DNA of 64,000 nucleotides from UBA4781 sp963556045 (GCA_963556045.3 CAUVYA020000002.1:2232001-2296000), one strand, 5' to 3'; shown: positions 7,901 to 17,496, counted from the stretch's first letter. Notes: generated from the letters alone by a model not told the origin. Numbers and translations: made by a program.

Positions 7901-9685
7901 CTATATAACCGGCACTTCCTCAAAAGTATAACATTCAAGGATATCGCCTTCGGAAAAATCGTTAAAGCCCTTCACTCGAATTCCGCACTCGAAGCCTTCG
8001 CGCACATCGCGTACGTTTTCCTTCTCTCGTCGCAGGGAAGCAACTTCCCCCTCAAAGATGGTTTGCTCAGAGCGAATGACACGCATACTGGCGTTGCGGC
8101 GAATCATACCTTCCATAACTTTACAACCTGCAATTTTACCAACTTTTGAGAAGGAGAAAATTGTGAGAACCTGTGCTTTCCCAAGCACAACCTCATGCTT
8201 TTCGGGGGCAAGCATGCCTTTTACGGCTTTTTCGATATCTTCGGTCAGTCGATAGATGATACTGTAAAGGCGAATGGAAATGCCTTCCGTCTCAGCCAGC
8301 TTGTTTGCAGAAGTATCTGCTTCTACATTAAAACCGACCACGATTGCATTGGATGCCGAAGCCAGCATGATGTCGCTTTCACTGATATTTCCAGTTTCTG
8401 CATGCAGCACGTTGATCTTGATCTCTGTCTGATCAATATCGTTCAAGGTTGAGATGATTGGGTCAAGCGATCCCTGCACATCCGCCTTGATGATGAGACG
8501 AAGGTCACGTAATTCACCTGCCTGAAATCGGCTGAAAATATCTTCAAGACTGGCTTGTTTTTTATTTTGTTTTGCTTCCGCTATCCTGGCTTTGCGATCC
8601 TCGACAATCGCACGTGCTTCTTTATCGGATGCCGTGACCTGGAATAGATCACCTGCCTGTGGAACTTCATTCAAACCGAGGATCTGAATGGGAGTGGCAG
8701 GACTGGCTTCTTCGATCTTTTCACCATAATAGTCATACATGGCTTTGATCTTTCCGTGCGATAAACCAACAACTACAGCATCTCCAAGGTACAGGGTTCC
8801 ATTTTGAACAAGCAGGGTTGCGAGAACACCGCGCGCTTTGTCAACTTTAGCTTCAATGACCGTCCCGATCACTTTCCCTTTTGGGTTAGCAAGGATGGTA
8901 TTGCTGTCTGCCACCAGCGTAATGGCTTCCAGCAGATCTTCAAGACCTGTTTTCATCTTGGCGGAGACCGGTACGATGATGGTGTCTCCATCCCATTCGT
9001 CAGAAACCAGACCGGCGTCTGCCAGCTGCTTTTTTACCATATCGGGGTTCGCATCATCGCGGTCAATTTTATTCAACGCTACGATAATGGGCACACGTGC
9101 TGCTTTAGCGTGAGCGATCGCTTCTTTTGTCTGTGGCATAACGCCATCATTGGCTGCTACCACCAGTACTACGATGTCAGCACCCTGCGCGCCACGGGCG
9201 CGCATAGCGGTAAACGCAGCATGCCCGGGAGTATCCAGAAAGGTGATCTTGCGGTTTTTATGAACAACCTGATATGCACCGATGTGTTGAGTGATCCCAC
9301 CAGATTCTTCCCCTGCCACATCCGTGTGACGGATAGCATCCAGCAAGGTTGTTTTTCCGTGATCAACATGACCCAGAATGGTTATTACAGGGGGACGTTT
9401 CTCCAGATTGTCAGGGGATTCATCTTCGATCAGCTTGCGCCACAAAGGAATTTCACCATGTTCTTCTTCGGAAATTTCGGGTATTTCAAGCGCCGCATCT
9501 AAATTCAATTCTGCACAAACCACTGCAGCAGTATCGAAATCAATGATCTGGTTGATATTCGCCATCACTCCGTTGTTCATTAATATTTTAATGATCTGAA
9601 TTGGGCTTGAATCAATCCGTTCCCCAAGGTCTCTGATTGTGATGCTTGCGGGTAATTCCACGGTCTTTCTTGTGTTCTCGCTCAT
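7901..9685 (-). CDS. infB: Translation initiation factor IF-2, short form
   Basis: The 594-residue GTPase places initiator tRNA on the 30S subunit and promotes subunit joining. The G domain has GHVDHGKTTL (G1), LDTPGHAAF (G3) and NKIDR (G4), followed by the domain II, III and C-terminal fMet-tRNA-binding modules. The N-terminus has one IF2-N-type helical domain (about residues 1-70) and lacks the long charged extension of proteobacterial IF2. This short form is common in Chloroflexota and Thermotogae. It is downstream of ylxR and upstream of rbfA. A 108-base gap to ylxR holds the Shine-Dalgarno GGAGG and a possible stem with arms GCGAG and CTCGC, but no ylxQ-type gene. Confidence 0.97.
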   Translation of the reverse strand: MSENTRKTVELPASITIRDLGERIDSSPIQIIKILMNNGVMANINQIIDFDTAAVVCAELNLDAALEIPEISEEEHGEIPLWRKLIEDESPDNLEKRPPVITILGHVDHGKTTLLDAIRHTDVAGEESGGITQHIGAYQVVHKNRKITFLDTPGHAAFTAMRARGAQGADIVVLVVAANDGVMPQTKEAIAHAKAARVPIIVALNKIDRDDANPDMVKKQLADAGLVSDEWDGDTIIVPVSAKMKTGLEDLLEAITLVADSNTILANPKGKVIGTVIEAKVDKARGVLATLLVQNGTLYLGDAVVVGLSHGKIKAMYDYYGEKIEEASPATPIQILGLNEVPQAGDLFQVTASDKEARAIVEDRKARIAEAKQNKKQASLEDIFSRFQAGELRDLRLIIKADVQGSLDPIISTLNDIDQTEIKINVLHAETGNISESDIMLASASNAIVVGFNVEADTSANKLAETEGISIRLYSIIYRLTEDIEKAVKGMLAPEKHEVVLGKAQVLTIFSFSKVGKIAGCKVMEGMIRRNASMRVIRSEQTIFEGEVASLRREKENVRDVREGFECGIRVKGFNDFSEGDILECYTFEEVPVI

Positions 9686-9793
9686 ATTGCCTCCATTAAT
9701 GCTGCTCCCCTATGCAAGCCTTATCCATTATTCTTTTTGGTGAGCGAGATAACCTGATCGGGTTACGCTGGTTGGAGACTCAAGCTCGCATTT

Positions 9794-10081
9794 TTAGATA
9801 TTCTCCGGCAGGTTACTGAAATAGTTATTCAAATATTCTATATCCTGCTTGCTAAGAACAACTTTTAATGCGTTTGCCAGGCTTCCTTTTCGCGCTCGCT
9901 CCCAACATTCCTTTTTGGAGTGTAGATACGCTCCACGCCCATTTAACTTTCCGGTAGGATCAACCATGATCCCTTCGGACATTCGCACAATACGGACCAG
10001 CTCTTTTTTCGAGAGGACCTCACGGCACCCTACGCAGGTTCGTACAGGTACATGTTTTTTGGGCAGTTGTTGTTTATTCAC
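9794..10081 (-). CDS. ylxR: YlxR/RnpM family RNA-binding protein (DUF448)
   Basis: This 95-residue protein has the DUF448 signature VRTCVGCREVLSKKELVRIVR and the later GRGAYLHSKKECW segment. YlxR is a small nucleic-acid-binding protein encoded between nusA and infB in many Gram-positive-type bacteria. In Bacillus it has been reported to bind RNase P RNA and tune its activity, hence the name RnpM. The position here, 16 bases after nusA and before infB, is the classic one. The C-terminal half is basic and helical. Confidence 0.93.
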   Translation of the reverse strand: MNKQQLPKKHVPVRTCVGCREVLSKKELVRIVRMSEGIMVDPTGKLNGRGAYLHSKKECWERARKGSLANALKVVLSKQDIEYLNNYFSNLPENI

Positions 10082-10097
10082 TACCGTTCTCTATTCA

Positions 10098-12023
10098 CTA
10101 TCCTTCATCTTCCCAACCCCAATCACCTTCCCCTCGTTTGTGTTTTTTCTTTACAAGGGTTAAATCCAGATCGGGATCGTACTCGATCTCTTGATATTTC
10201 CGTTTCTTCTTTTTCTTGCCATCCTTTTCGTCTGTTTCTTCGAATTCCTCTTCCGAGAAGGTTTTATTGGTCAATTTTTGTGACTCAAGGTTGAACATTT
10301 CTTCAAATGACAATTCTTGATCAGGTTCTGGTACTTCCGTTGCGGCTGCCTCTTCAGGTTCCACATCTGGTTCGCCTTCAACTATTTCCTCGACATCAAG
10401 AGCAGATGTTTCTTCTTGTTCCTCCTGTGCTTCCGGTTGTGCCTCTTCCACTTCCAGCGATTCAAGAGCTGCAGACACTTCTGCTTCCGGTTGTTCTTCT
10501 ACCATTGCTGCCGGTTCCTCCGGGATCAAGTCATCGAGGTTCTCAACGATCTCCTCGATCTTTTCCAGAGTTTTAGGACCTATACCAGGCAAACCCAGAA
10601 TGGAATCCGGCTCGGTTTTCATGGCAAGCACCAATTCGCCAAGATTGCGGATACCACCGTCATCCAGTATTGTAAGGACACTATCAGGAAGCACCTCATT
10701 ATTCAGTTCAACCTGAAAAGCCGGGCGGGGAATTTCTTTCAAAGCCTCTTGTATGACTTTTTCTCTTTCAGCCTGGAGTTCCTGTCTTTCTGAGAGCAGG
10801 TCTCTCTCCATCATGTCAACGAATTTAACCAGATTGTCATAATCATCCATGCTGAGGATGCGCCCTTCTGTTTTACGGGTCATGATCTCTTCAGCTTTGG
10901 TGATGTCGTCTTGATAGCGTTGTGTTTTTTCAGCCAGATCTGCTTCATTGTGCAGGGCAAACAGCCAATCTGATACAGCCTCTGGCAGACTCTTGATATC
11001 GATACGCCAGCTGGTTAAACGTGCTGCCAGCCGTGCATTTTGCCCATCACGTCCGATCGCCAGCGAAAGCTGGTCTTCAGGTACTATCACCAGAGCGGTT
11101 TTTGCTTCATTGTGACTGTCGTTGAGATAAACACCATTTACACGTGCCGGGCTCAGTGATTTAGCAATGTACATATGAGGGTCTTTGTTCCACTCAATAA
11201 CATCAATCTTTTCATCATGTAATTCCCGCACAATAGCCTGGATTCTGACACCACGCTGACCAACGCAAGCCCCAACAGGATCAATGCCCTGCTGAGTAGC
11301 AGAAACAGCTACCTTGGCGCGTTGACCCGGTTCACGTGCGATGGAGCGAATCTCTACAATACCATGGAATATCTCGGGTACTTCATTTTCCAACAAACGG
11401 CGCAAGAAATCACGGTGGGTTCTGGAAAGGATGATTTGTGGTCCACGGGGAGTATCTTTTACCTCCGCGACAAGTGCGCGTACACGGTCGTGAATGCGGA
11501 AACGTTCGTAGGGAATCATCTCTTTACGAGGCATAGTCCCTTCGGCTTTCATTTCCAGCCCAATGGTCAGCCCGTGTGAACCGGTAGCCTGCACCACACC
11601 ACTGATGATCTCACCGATCTGTTTGGCGTAGTAATCAAGCTGCATTTGGCGTTCTGCTTCGCGAATCTTCTGCTGGATCACCTGGCGGGCGGTCTGAGCA
11701 GCAACACGACCGAAATTCTCAGGCGTGCTTTCAACCAGCACCATATCTCCCAGCTCCGCATCGGGGTCATATTCTTTGGCAACTTTCAGAATGACTTCTG
11801 TTCGGTCATCTTGAGTGCTTTGCACAACTTCTTTTTCTGCGAAGATCTGGAATTCGCCCTTTTCAAGATCGATCTTGGCGATCACCTGCTGGGCGGTGGA
11901 TGCGTTGACAGATTTGCGATAAGCCGAAACCATCGCAGATTGGAGGGCGTCATAAATGACCTCTCGCGGAAGCCCTTTATCTTCAAGCACCTCATTGAAG
12001 GCTAAAATTATCTCATTCTTCAT
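10098..12023 (-). CDS. nusA: Transcription termination/antitermination factor NusA
   Basis: The 641-residue protein binds RNA polymerase and nascent RNA. In order it has the N-terminal polymerase-binding domain (about 1-130), an S1 domain (about 135-200), two KH domains including VGACVGQRGVRIQAI and AIGRDGQNARLAARL, a helix-hairpin-helix region with LGLPGIGPKTLEKIEE, and an acidic Glu/Pro/Ala-rich stretch. It ends in a Lys-rich tail with KKHKRGEGDWGWEDEG. The tail of about 150 residues is long compared with Bacillus NusA. It is the first gene of the operon that continues to ribF and thyX; the usual rimP is absent immediately upstream. Confidence 0.96.
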   Translation of the reverse strand: MKNEIILAFNEVLEDKGLPREVIYDALQSAMVSAYRKSVNASTAQQVIAKIDLEKGEFQIFAEKEVVQSTQDDRTEVILKVAKEYDPDAELGDMVLVESTPENFGRVAAQTARQVIQQKIREAERQMQLDYYAKQIGEIISGVVQATGSHGLTIGLEMKAEGTMPRKEMIPYERFRIHDRVRALVAEVKDTPRGPQIILSRTHRDFLRRLLENEVPEIFHGIVEIRSIAREPGQRAKVAVSATQQGIDPVGACVGQRGVRIQAIVRELHDEKIDVIEWNKDPHMYIAKSLSPARVNGVYLNDSHNEAKTALVIVPEDQLSLAIGRDGQNARLAARLTSWRIDIKSLPEAVSDWLFALHNEADLAEKTQRYQDDITKAEEIMTRKTEGRILSMDDYDNLVKFVDMMERDLLSERQELQAEREKVIQEALKEIPRPAFQVELNNEVLPDSVLTILDDGGIRNLGELVLAMKTEPDSILGLPGIGPKTLEKIEEIVENLDDLIPEEPAAMVEEQPEAEVSAALESLEVEEAQPEAQEEQEETSALDVEEIVEGEPDVEPEEAAATEVPEPDQELSFEEMFNLESQKLTNKTFSEEEFEETDEKDGKKKKKRKYQEIEYDPDLDLTLVKKKHKRGEGDWGWEDEG

Positions 12024-12064
12024 ATCCGTTATTCTCCACTTTGATTGCTCTCATAATACGAAGA

Positions 12065-12085
12065 AAAGTGGGGGGTGCCCACTTT
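12065..12085 (-). other. Hairpin in the nusA leader
   Basis: AAAGTGGG (12065-12072) and CCCACTTT (12078-12085) form a perfect 8-bp stem with a 5-nt loop, between the nusA promoter and its start codon. No T-run follows, so it is more likely a leader structure than a terminator. A role in NusA autoregulation is speculative. Confidence 0.5.
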
Positions 12086-12121
12086 CCGGTGTATTCGATA
12101 TAGATGGAACTAACGAGGTTT

Positions 12122-12150
12122 ATTTTAGCATGATTTGGCGATAGAGACAA
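12122..12150 (-). promoter_or_regulatory. Promoter of the nusA operon
   Basis: On the minus strand TTGTCT (12145-12150) and TAAAAT (12122-12127) are separated by exactly 17 bases, with TG one base before the -10 (extended -10). It lies about 100 bases upstream of nusA and points into it. Confidence 0.65.
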
Positions 12151-12151
12151 G

Positions 12152-12181
12152 TTCAACTTTTCTAGATGCTTGATTTATAAT
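12152..12181 (+). promoter_or_regulatory. Promoter of the GH13 glucosidase gene
   Basis: A perfect TATAAT (12176-12181) is preceded by TTCAAC (12152-12157) at 18 bases. The start codon of the GH13 gene follows at 12205 with AGGAGAGGG as Shine-Dalgarno. The promoter is divergent from the nusA promoter; the two -35 boxes are nearly adjacent. Confidence 0.5.
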
Positions 12182-12204
12182 CAAGGAAAAAGGAGAGGGA
12201 TATC

Positions 12205-13809
12205 ATGAAAAAACGGTTGTGGTGGCGTGATGGAGTGATCTACCAGATCTATCCTCGCTCTTTTCTGGATACCAATCAAGATGGTATTGGGGATCTACCT
12301 GGCATCATCGAAAAATTGGATTACCTGCAGGATCTGGGGGTGGATGCGATCTGGCTTTCACCAATATACCCCTCTCCGGATGTGGATTTTGGATATGATG
12401 TGAGTGATTACCGCGCCATTGATCCCAAATACGGCAGTATGCGTGATTTTGATACTCTGGTGAAACAGGCAAAAAAGCGTGATATTCATATCGTTATGGA
12501 TCTGGTGCTCAACCACACCTCTGATCAGCATCCCTGGTTTGTGGATGCCCGCAGCTCGCGCAGCAGCAAGTATCGAGATTACTATATTTGGAAAGATCCC
12601 CGTAATGGAAAAGCGCCAAACAACTGGCTTTCCGTCTTCGGTGGTTCCGGTTGGGAGTTCGATGATACGACCGGGCAGTATTATTTCCATCATTTCTATA
12701 AAGAGCAGCCCGATCTGAATTGGCGCAATCCTGCGGTGCGCAAAGAGATGCTGGATGTTTTCCGCTTTTGGCTGAAAAAAGGGGTGGATGGTTTTCGGCT
12801 GGATGTGTTCTCGGCGTATTTTAAACATGTCGATTTCCCAGACAACCCGCGCAAACTGATCGGACTGCGCCCGCACGACCGTATGCAGCATATCTACGAT
12901 ACCGATCAGCCTGAAATGATCCCGCTCCTGCAGGAGATTCGATCTCTGCTGGATGAATACTCCGAACGCTATGCGGTAGGGGAGACGTACATGGGAACTT
13001 ACCAGAAAGCCGCCCAATATTGCGGTGATGATCTGCTGCACGCCGCTTTTTCTTTTGAAGAGTTTTTAGGTGGTAAATGGAAAGCTGCCGCATTTTTGAA
13101 AGCAATCAAAGCCCAGGAAAACATCCTGGAAAATCGCTGCTGGCCAAATTACGTATTGAATAATCATGATGTGATACGTTCAGCCAGCCGCTATGCAAAA
13201 GAACAGGATGACAGCCGTCTAAAGGTGGCGGCAGCCATGCTATTGACCCTGCGAGGGACGCCCTTCCTTTATTATGGGGAAGAGATCGGTATGCGCGAAG
13301 GAAAGTTCAAAAGGAGTGAGATACAGGATCCGGTTGGATTGCATTATTACCCATTCTATAAGGGGCGTGACGGATGCCGCACTCCCATGCAGTGGGATGA
13401 TTCTCCCAATGCGGGGTTCAGCAGCGCTCAACCCTGGCTGGCTATCAATCCTGATCATCAAATACGCAATGTGCGAAAACAGGCAGAAGATAAGAGTTCT
13501 CTGTTGAATTTTTACAAAGAGCTGCTGCGTTTACGAAAAGAGCATAGTGCCCTCATGCGCGGTGATTTTGAAGCAGCTACCAATATGCCTGCCAACACAC
13601 TTATCTATTTTCGCTGTGTGCTGGAAGAACAGATCATGGTTGCGCTGAATTTTGACGCGAAAGCGAAACGCCTTGACCTGGTGAACATCGGAGGGCAGGG
13701 TTGTGATCTTTTGCTTTCCACTCATGAAAAGCCCGTGAAAAACAGCAAATGCAATGATTATCTGCTGCGTGGTAACGAGGCTGCCATCTTCTCGTTGAAA
13801 ATGTTTTAA
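12205..13809 (+). CDS. GH13 alpha-glucosidase (oligo-1,6-glucosidase type)
   Basis: This 534-residue cytoplasmic enzyme has a complete GH13 (beta/alpha)8 barrel: VMDLVLNHTSDQHPWF near 97-112, the nucleophile Asp200 in GFRLDVF, the acid/base Glu260 in AVGETY, and Asp322 in LNNHDVI. The opening WWRDGVIYQIYPRSF and the QDGIGDLPGI calcium-site loop are typical of MalL/oligo-1,6-glucosidases, trehalose-6-phosphate hydrolases and sucrose isomerases. It has no signal peptide, so it acts on imported oligosaccharides such as isomaltose or maltose. Exact specificity is not predictable here. It stands alone, with a strong RBS (AGGAGAGGG), about 100 bases before the methylmalonyl-CoA mutase gene. Confidence 0.88.
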   Translation: MKKRLWWRDGVIYQIYPRSFLDTNQDGIGDLPGIIEKLDYLQDLGVDAIWLSPIYPSPDVDFGYDVSDYRAIDPKYGSMRDFDTLVKQAKKRDIHIVMDLVLNHTSDQHPWFVDARSSRSSKYRDYYIWKDPRNGKAPNNWLSVFGGSGWEFDDTTGQYYFHHFYKEQPDLNWRNPAVRKEMLDVFRFWLKKGVDGFRLDVFSAYFKHVDFPDNPRKLIGLRPHDRMQHIYDTDQPEMIPLLQEIRSLLDEYSERYAVGETYMGTYQKAAQYCGDDLLHAAFSFEEFLGGKWKAAAFLKAIKAQENILENRCWPNYVLNNHDVIRSASRYAKEQDDSRLKVAAAMLLTLRGTPFLYYGEEIGMREGKFKRSEIQDPVGLHYYPFYKGRDGCRTPMQWDDSPNAGFSSAQPWLAINPDHQIRNVRKQAEDKSSLLNFYKELLRLRKEHSALMRGDFEAATNMPANTLIYFRCVLEEQIMVALNFDAKAKRLDLVNIGGQGCDLLLSTHEKPVKNSKCNDYLLRGNEAAIFSLKMF

Positions 13810-13910
13810 CATATGCAGATGTTGATTCTCCATGAGAATCAATAGGTTTTGTCACTATGCAAAAGTGACTCAGCCGCTATACTTACAGGAAAAATGATGG
13901 ATCGGATCTT

Positions 13911-15563
13911 ATGAATCAATTCGATGATGAAAGAAAACGTTGGGAGCAGGAAACCCTGCGACCAGTGGTGGGTAAATACCCTGAAAGGGAAGAAGAATTT
14001 AAAACACCCTCTTCTATTCCTATCCCGGAGGTTGCCCTTCCAGAGGAGCAGGATTATATTGAGAAATTGGGTTTTCCTGGTGAGTATCCTTTCACACGGG
14101 GCGTGCAGCCCAATATGTACCGCGGCAAATTCTGGACCATGCGCCAGTATGCAGGGTACGCGACTGCCCAGGAATCGAACGAACGCTACCGGTATTTGCT
14201 GGAGCAGGGTCAAACGGGATTGTCGGTAGCCTTCGATCTTCCTACCCAGATCGGTTATGACAGTGATGATCCGATCGCTGCCGGGGAGGTCGGGAAGGTT
14301 GGCGTGGCGATATCTTCCATTGAAGACATGGAACTGCTTTTTCATGATATCCCGTTGGATAAGGTGTCTACCAGTATGACCATCAACTCTCCCGCGGCGG
14401 TTTTGCTGGCTATGTATGTGGCAGTGGCGAAAAAGCAGGGAGTAGAGATCAATAAATTACGCGGCACAATTCAGAATGACATCCTTAAAGAGTATGTGGC
14501 ACGTGGGACGTATATATTCCCGCCCAAACCTTCCATGCGATTGATAACCGACAGTTTTCAGTACTGCCAGAATAACATCCCCCGCTGGAACACCATCAGT
14601 ATTTCAGGCTACCATATCCGTGAAGCCGGATCAACTGCGGTGCAGGAAGTGGCATTCACGCTTGCCAACGCTATCGCTTACGTAGAAACCGCCATGAAAG
14701 TTGGTTTGCAGGTGGATGATTTTGCCCCACAGCTCTCATTTTTCTTTGCCTGTCATAATGACTTTCTGGAGGAAGTGGCAAAATTTCGAGCAGCCCGTCG
14801 TTTGTGGGCATCTATTATGAAAGAGCGTTTTGGGGCGCAATCCACCAACAGTATGCGGCTGCGTTTTCACACTCAAACCGGGGGATCCACCTTGACCGCG
14901 CAGCAGCCTGAGAACAATATTGTGCGAACGACCATTCAGGCTTTAGCTGCGGTACTGGGCGGCACCCAATCTCTGCATACTAACTCGATGGACGAAGCTT
15001 TATGGCTGCCCACTGAAAAATCAGTGCGCATTGCATTACGCACCCAGCAGATCATCGCCCATGAATCGGGTGTTGCCGATACGGTCGATCCGTTAGCCGG
15101 ATCGTATATGGTCGAATATTTGACGAATGAGATCGAACAACGAGCGCGTCATTATATCCAGCGCATTGATGAAATGGGGGGTGCATTAGCGGCGATTGAA
15201 AATGGATTCATCCAGCGCGAGATCCAGGATTCCGCCTATTCTTTCCAGAAGGGTGTGGAGGGTCATCATCAAGTTCTGGTGGGAGTCAATGATTACCAGA
15301 TTGAAGAATCCATCGATATGGAATCAATAAAGATCGATCCTTCCATCGAACGTGGGCAGGTGGAACGCTTAAAGGAATTTAAACAAAAACGAGAGAATGA
15401 GCGCGTTCATGCGTTGCTGGATGAGCTGCAAAAAGCAGCACGATCAGATGAGAACCTGGTACCGCTGATGATAACCTGTGTGGAGAATGATTGCACCCTG
15501 GGTGAGATCTGTGGTGTCTTAAGAAATGTATGGGGCGAATACCAGCCCCCGGTATGGGCATAA
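13911..15563 (+). CDS. Methylmalonyl-CoA mutase, large catalytic subunit
   Basis: The 550-residue protein is the acyl-CoA-binding TIM-barrel half of an adenosylcobalamin-dependent mutase that interconverts methylmalonyl-CoA and succinyl-CoA. It has MRQYAGYATAQESNERY near residue 80, GQTGLSVAFDLPTQIGYDSD near 105, GTIQNDILKEY, PPKPSMR, and SISGYHIREAG. The Tyr of RQYAGY and Arg of PSMR fit methylmalonyl-CoA better than isobutyryl-CoA mutases, from memory of the family. The B12-binding DxHxxG domain is absent and no small subunit gene is adjacent, so it must be supplied from elsewhere. The next gene is the epimerase, which supports a propionate/methylmalonyl pathway. Confidence 0.92.
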   Translation: MNQFDDERKRWEQETLRPVVGKYPEREEEFKTPSSIPIPEVALPEEQDYIEKLGFPGEYPFTRGVQPNMYRGKFWTMRQYAGYATAQESNERYRYLLEQGQTGLSVAFDLPTQIGYDSDDPIAAGEVGKVGVAISSIEDMELLFHDIPLDKVSTSMTINSPAAVLLAMYVAVAKKQGVEINKLRGTIQNDILKEYVARGTYIFPPKPSMRLITDSFQYCQNNIPRWNTISISGYHIREAGSTAVQEVAFTLANAIAYVETAMKVGLQVDDFAPQLSFFFACHNDFLEEVAKFRAARRLWASIMKERFGAQSTNSMRLRFHTQTGGSTLTAQQPENNIVRTTIQALAAVLGGTQSLHTNSMDEALWLPTEKSVRIALRTQQIIAHESGVADTVDPLAGSYMVEYLTNEIEQRARHYIQRIDEMGGALAAIENGFIQREIQDSAYSFQKGVEGHHQVLVGVNDYQIEESIDMESIKIDPSIERGQVERLKEFKQKRENERVHALLDELQKAARSDENLVPLMITCVENDCTLGEICGVLRNVWGEYQPPVWA

Positions 15564-15582
15564 AAGCAGGAGATGGTGCATC

Positions 15583-15984
15583 ATGAAAATAAAAAAGATC
15601 AATCATATTGCTGTAGCGGTTGAAGATATTGTTCAGGCAGCCGCATTCTGGCAGGAAGTACTGGGATTGGAATTGGAACATGTGGAGGAAGTGGAAAGCC
15701 AGCATGCTAAAGTTGCGTTCTTCCCCTGTGGTGAGAGCGAGGTCGAGCTGGTCGAACCAACTGATCCCGAAAGTGGGACAGCCAAATTCATCCAAAATCG
15801 GGGAGCCGGCATCCATCACCTGTGTTTGGAGGTTGAGGATATTGATGCAGCTTTACAGGAACTGAAGGAAAAGGGGGTTCGTCTTATCAATGAAACGGCG
15901 CTCGTGGAAGAGGGGCGCAAAATGGCATTTATCCACCCCAAGAGCAGCGGCGGAGTGCTGCTGGAACTTTACCAGATCATTTAA
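15583..15984 (+). CDS. mce: Methylmalonyl-CoA epimerase
   Basis: This 133-residue vicinal oxygen chelate (glyoxalase-fold) protein interconverts the (R) and (S) forms of methylmalonyl-CoA. Metal ligands are visible as His in INHIAVAV near residue 8, His in GAGIHHLCLEV, and Glu in VLLELYQII at the C-terminus. Length is typical. The ATG at 15583 has CAGGAG at a good distance and gives the usual short N-terminus; a longer frame from 15526 overlaps the mutase gene and is not supported. The gene follows the mutase by 19 bases, forming a two-gene unit ended by a strong terminator. Confidence 0.93.
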   Translation: MKIKKINHIAVAVEDIVQAAAFWQEVLGLELEHVEEVESQHAKVAFFPCGESEVELVEPTDPESGTAKFIQNRGAGIHHLCLEVEDIDAALQELKEKGVRLINETALVEEGRKMAFIHPKSSGGVLLELYQII

Positions 15985-15990
15985 ATAAAT

Positions 15991-16031
15991 AGAGGGTTCA
16001 GTGAAAAAAGACTGAACCCTCTTTCTGTTTT
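15991..16031. terminator. Bidirectional rho-independent terminator
   Basis: A perfect 12-bp stem (AGAGGGTTCAGT 15991-16002, ACTGAACCCTCT 16011-16022) has an 8-nt A-rich loop, a T-rich run on the plus side and an A-rich run on the left side. It serves both the epimerase gene and the convergent transporter gene. Confidence 0.9.
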
Positions 16032-17340
16032 AACTATCAGCTACGATCATGCGCGCGTCTTCATCTTGTGCCACGCGAATTCCGCGCTCTACATCTACTT
16101 TTCTGAGAATGATTATTCCCAGGATGAAGAAGACAATGAGTGAAACGATACTCAGGCGGCTTTCTCCCATCAATGTTGATACCAGCCCAAACAGGAAGGG
16201 ACCGGCAATGGATGAGAATTTCTCGAAAACACTGAAAAACCCATAGAATTCGGCTGTTTTGCTCTTCGGCATCATACGCCCGATCAACGAGCGGCTGAGA
16301 GCCTGACTGCCGCCCTGCACGGTTGCCACAGCAAAACCCAGTGCCCAGAAATGCCATTCCGTACTGAGGAAGTAACCTCCGATGGCAATGAAGGTATAGA
16401 TGACCAGACTGAGATAAATGGAATTCTTGGTGCCTATTCTCTTGGCAAGTTTACCGAAAAGTATAGCGAAAGGAGCTGCAACGAACTGCACCATTAACAA
16501 TGTTCCGATCAAGGTGGTTTGCCCGATCCCAATTTCTGCGCCGTATATAGTAGACATGGTGATAATGGTGCCAATTCCGTTGGTATAAAGAAAAAATGCT
16601 ACCAGAAAAATGAAAAGATCCTGGTAATTTTTGATTTCTTTAAAGGTTACTCCCAGTCGTTGAAAACTGACCTTGAGAGGGTTCATGCCCTGTTCCTGTT
16701 TAAGAATGCGGCGAGGGGGTTCACTGATATGTTTGAAGGCAGGCAGTGAAAACACAAACCACCATACCGCCACACTCACGAAGGATAAGCGGGACATGAG
16801 GGTTGGGTCAATATTCGGGAATATGGTCTCGCCGAACATGATCATCACAACATTGATGGCAAGCAAAACCCCGCCCCCGATGTAGCCCATGGCGAAACCA
16901 CGCGAAGAAACCTCATCAATCTCATCCGCAGAAGCCACGTGAGGTAACAGTGCATCATAAAATACAAGCGATCCGGAAAAACCGATGTTACCAAAAATAT
17001 ACAGCATGGAAGCAAGCATCCAGTCTCCGGTTTTGATGAAATACAGCAGCGCAGTAGCGGTTACACCCAGCCCCATGAAAATTGCCAGAAAACGTTTTTT
17101 ATTGCCCTTGAAATCGGCGACAGCACCCAGGATGGGACCGATGATGGCAACCAGTAATGCAGCAAAGGAAGTTGTGAAACCCCAGCGTGCGGTGGCAACA
17201 TTTGGGGGCAGGGTGGATGCAGCGACGGAGGAATAATAAACAGGCAAGACGGCAGCCATGATGGTGGTGGCAAAAGCGGAATTCCCCCAGTCATACATGG
17301 TCCATGCCCATACTGCTTTCTTCTTTTTTTTCTCGTCCAT
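16030..17340 (-). CDS. MFS transporter, Atg22/UMF1-like
   Basis: The 436-residue protein has about 12 membrane helices and opens with WAWTMYDWGNSAFATTIMAAVLPVYY, characteristic of the UMF1/Atg22-like branch of the major facilitator superfamily. In yeast Atg22 exports amino acids from the vacuole; bacterial members have unknown substrates. After helix 2 it has GAVADFKGNKKR, the MFS A-like loop. I use ATG 17340 (MDEKKKKK) with AGAGG upstream; the longer frame up to 17394 adds a non-membrane stretch without RBS. It is convergent with the epimerase gene and appears monocistronic. Confidence 0.85.
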   Translation of the reverse strand: MDEKKKKKAVWAWTMYDWGNSAFATTIMAAVLPVYYSSVAASTLPPNVATARWGFTTSFAALLVAIIGPILGAVADFKGNKKRFLAIFMGLGVTATALLYFIKTGDWMLASMLYIFGNIGFSGSLVFYDALLPHVASADEIDEVSSRGFAMGYIGGGVLLAINVVMIMFGETIFPNIDPTLMSRLSFVSVAVWWFVFSLPAFKHISEPPRRILKQEQGMNPLKVSFQRLGVTFKEIKNYQDLFIFLVAFFLYTNGIGTIITMSTIYGAEIGIGQTTLIGTLLMVQFVAAPFAILFGKLAKRIGTKNSIYLSLVIYTFIAIGGYFLSTEWHFWALGFAVATVQGGSQALSRSLIGRMMPKSKTAEFYGFFSVFEKFSSIAGPFLFGLVSTLMGESRLSIVSLIVFFILGIIILRKVDVERGIRVAQDEDARMIVADS

Positions 17341-17469
17341 GTCAGACCTCTCTTTTTTTATGTAGGAAATTATTGTGATTATTTTATTAATCATATACCG
17401 GATTTTTATAAATTAACCTGTATTAACTTGCCATTAACCTGCGTAATAGTACATTTACTGTGAAATAAA

Positions 17470-17496
17470 AAAACAGGCAGGGTAACTGCCTGTTTT
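17470..17496 (-). terminator. Rho-independent terminator
   Basis: AAAACAGGCAG and CTGCCTGTTTT form an 11-bp stem with a 5-nt loop. In the minus direction it is followed by a T-rich run, so it ends the small membrane-protein gene at 17522. Confidence 0.85.

Noticed and set aside
8804..9502. 232-codon open frame on the plus strand
   Set aside because: It is antisense to the G domain of infB and has no family features.
9686..9793. Possible missing ylxQ gene between ylxR and infB
   Set aside because: The spacer is only 108 bases and has no L7Ae-type frame; it contains just the infB RBS and a weak stem.
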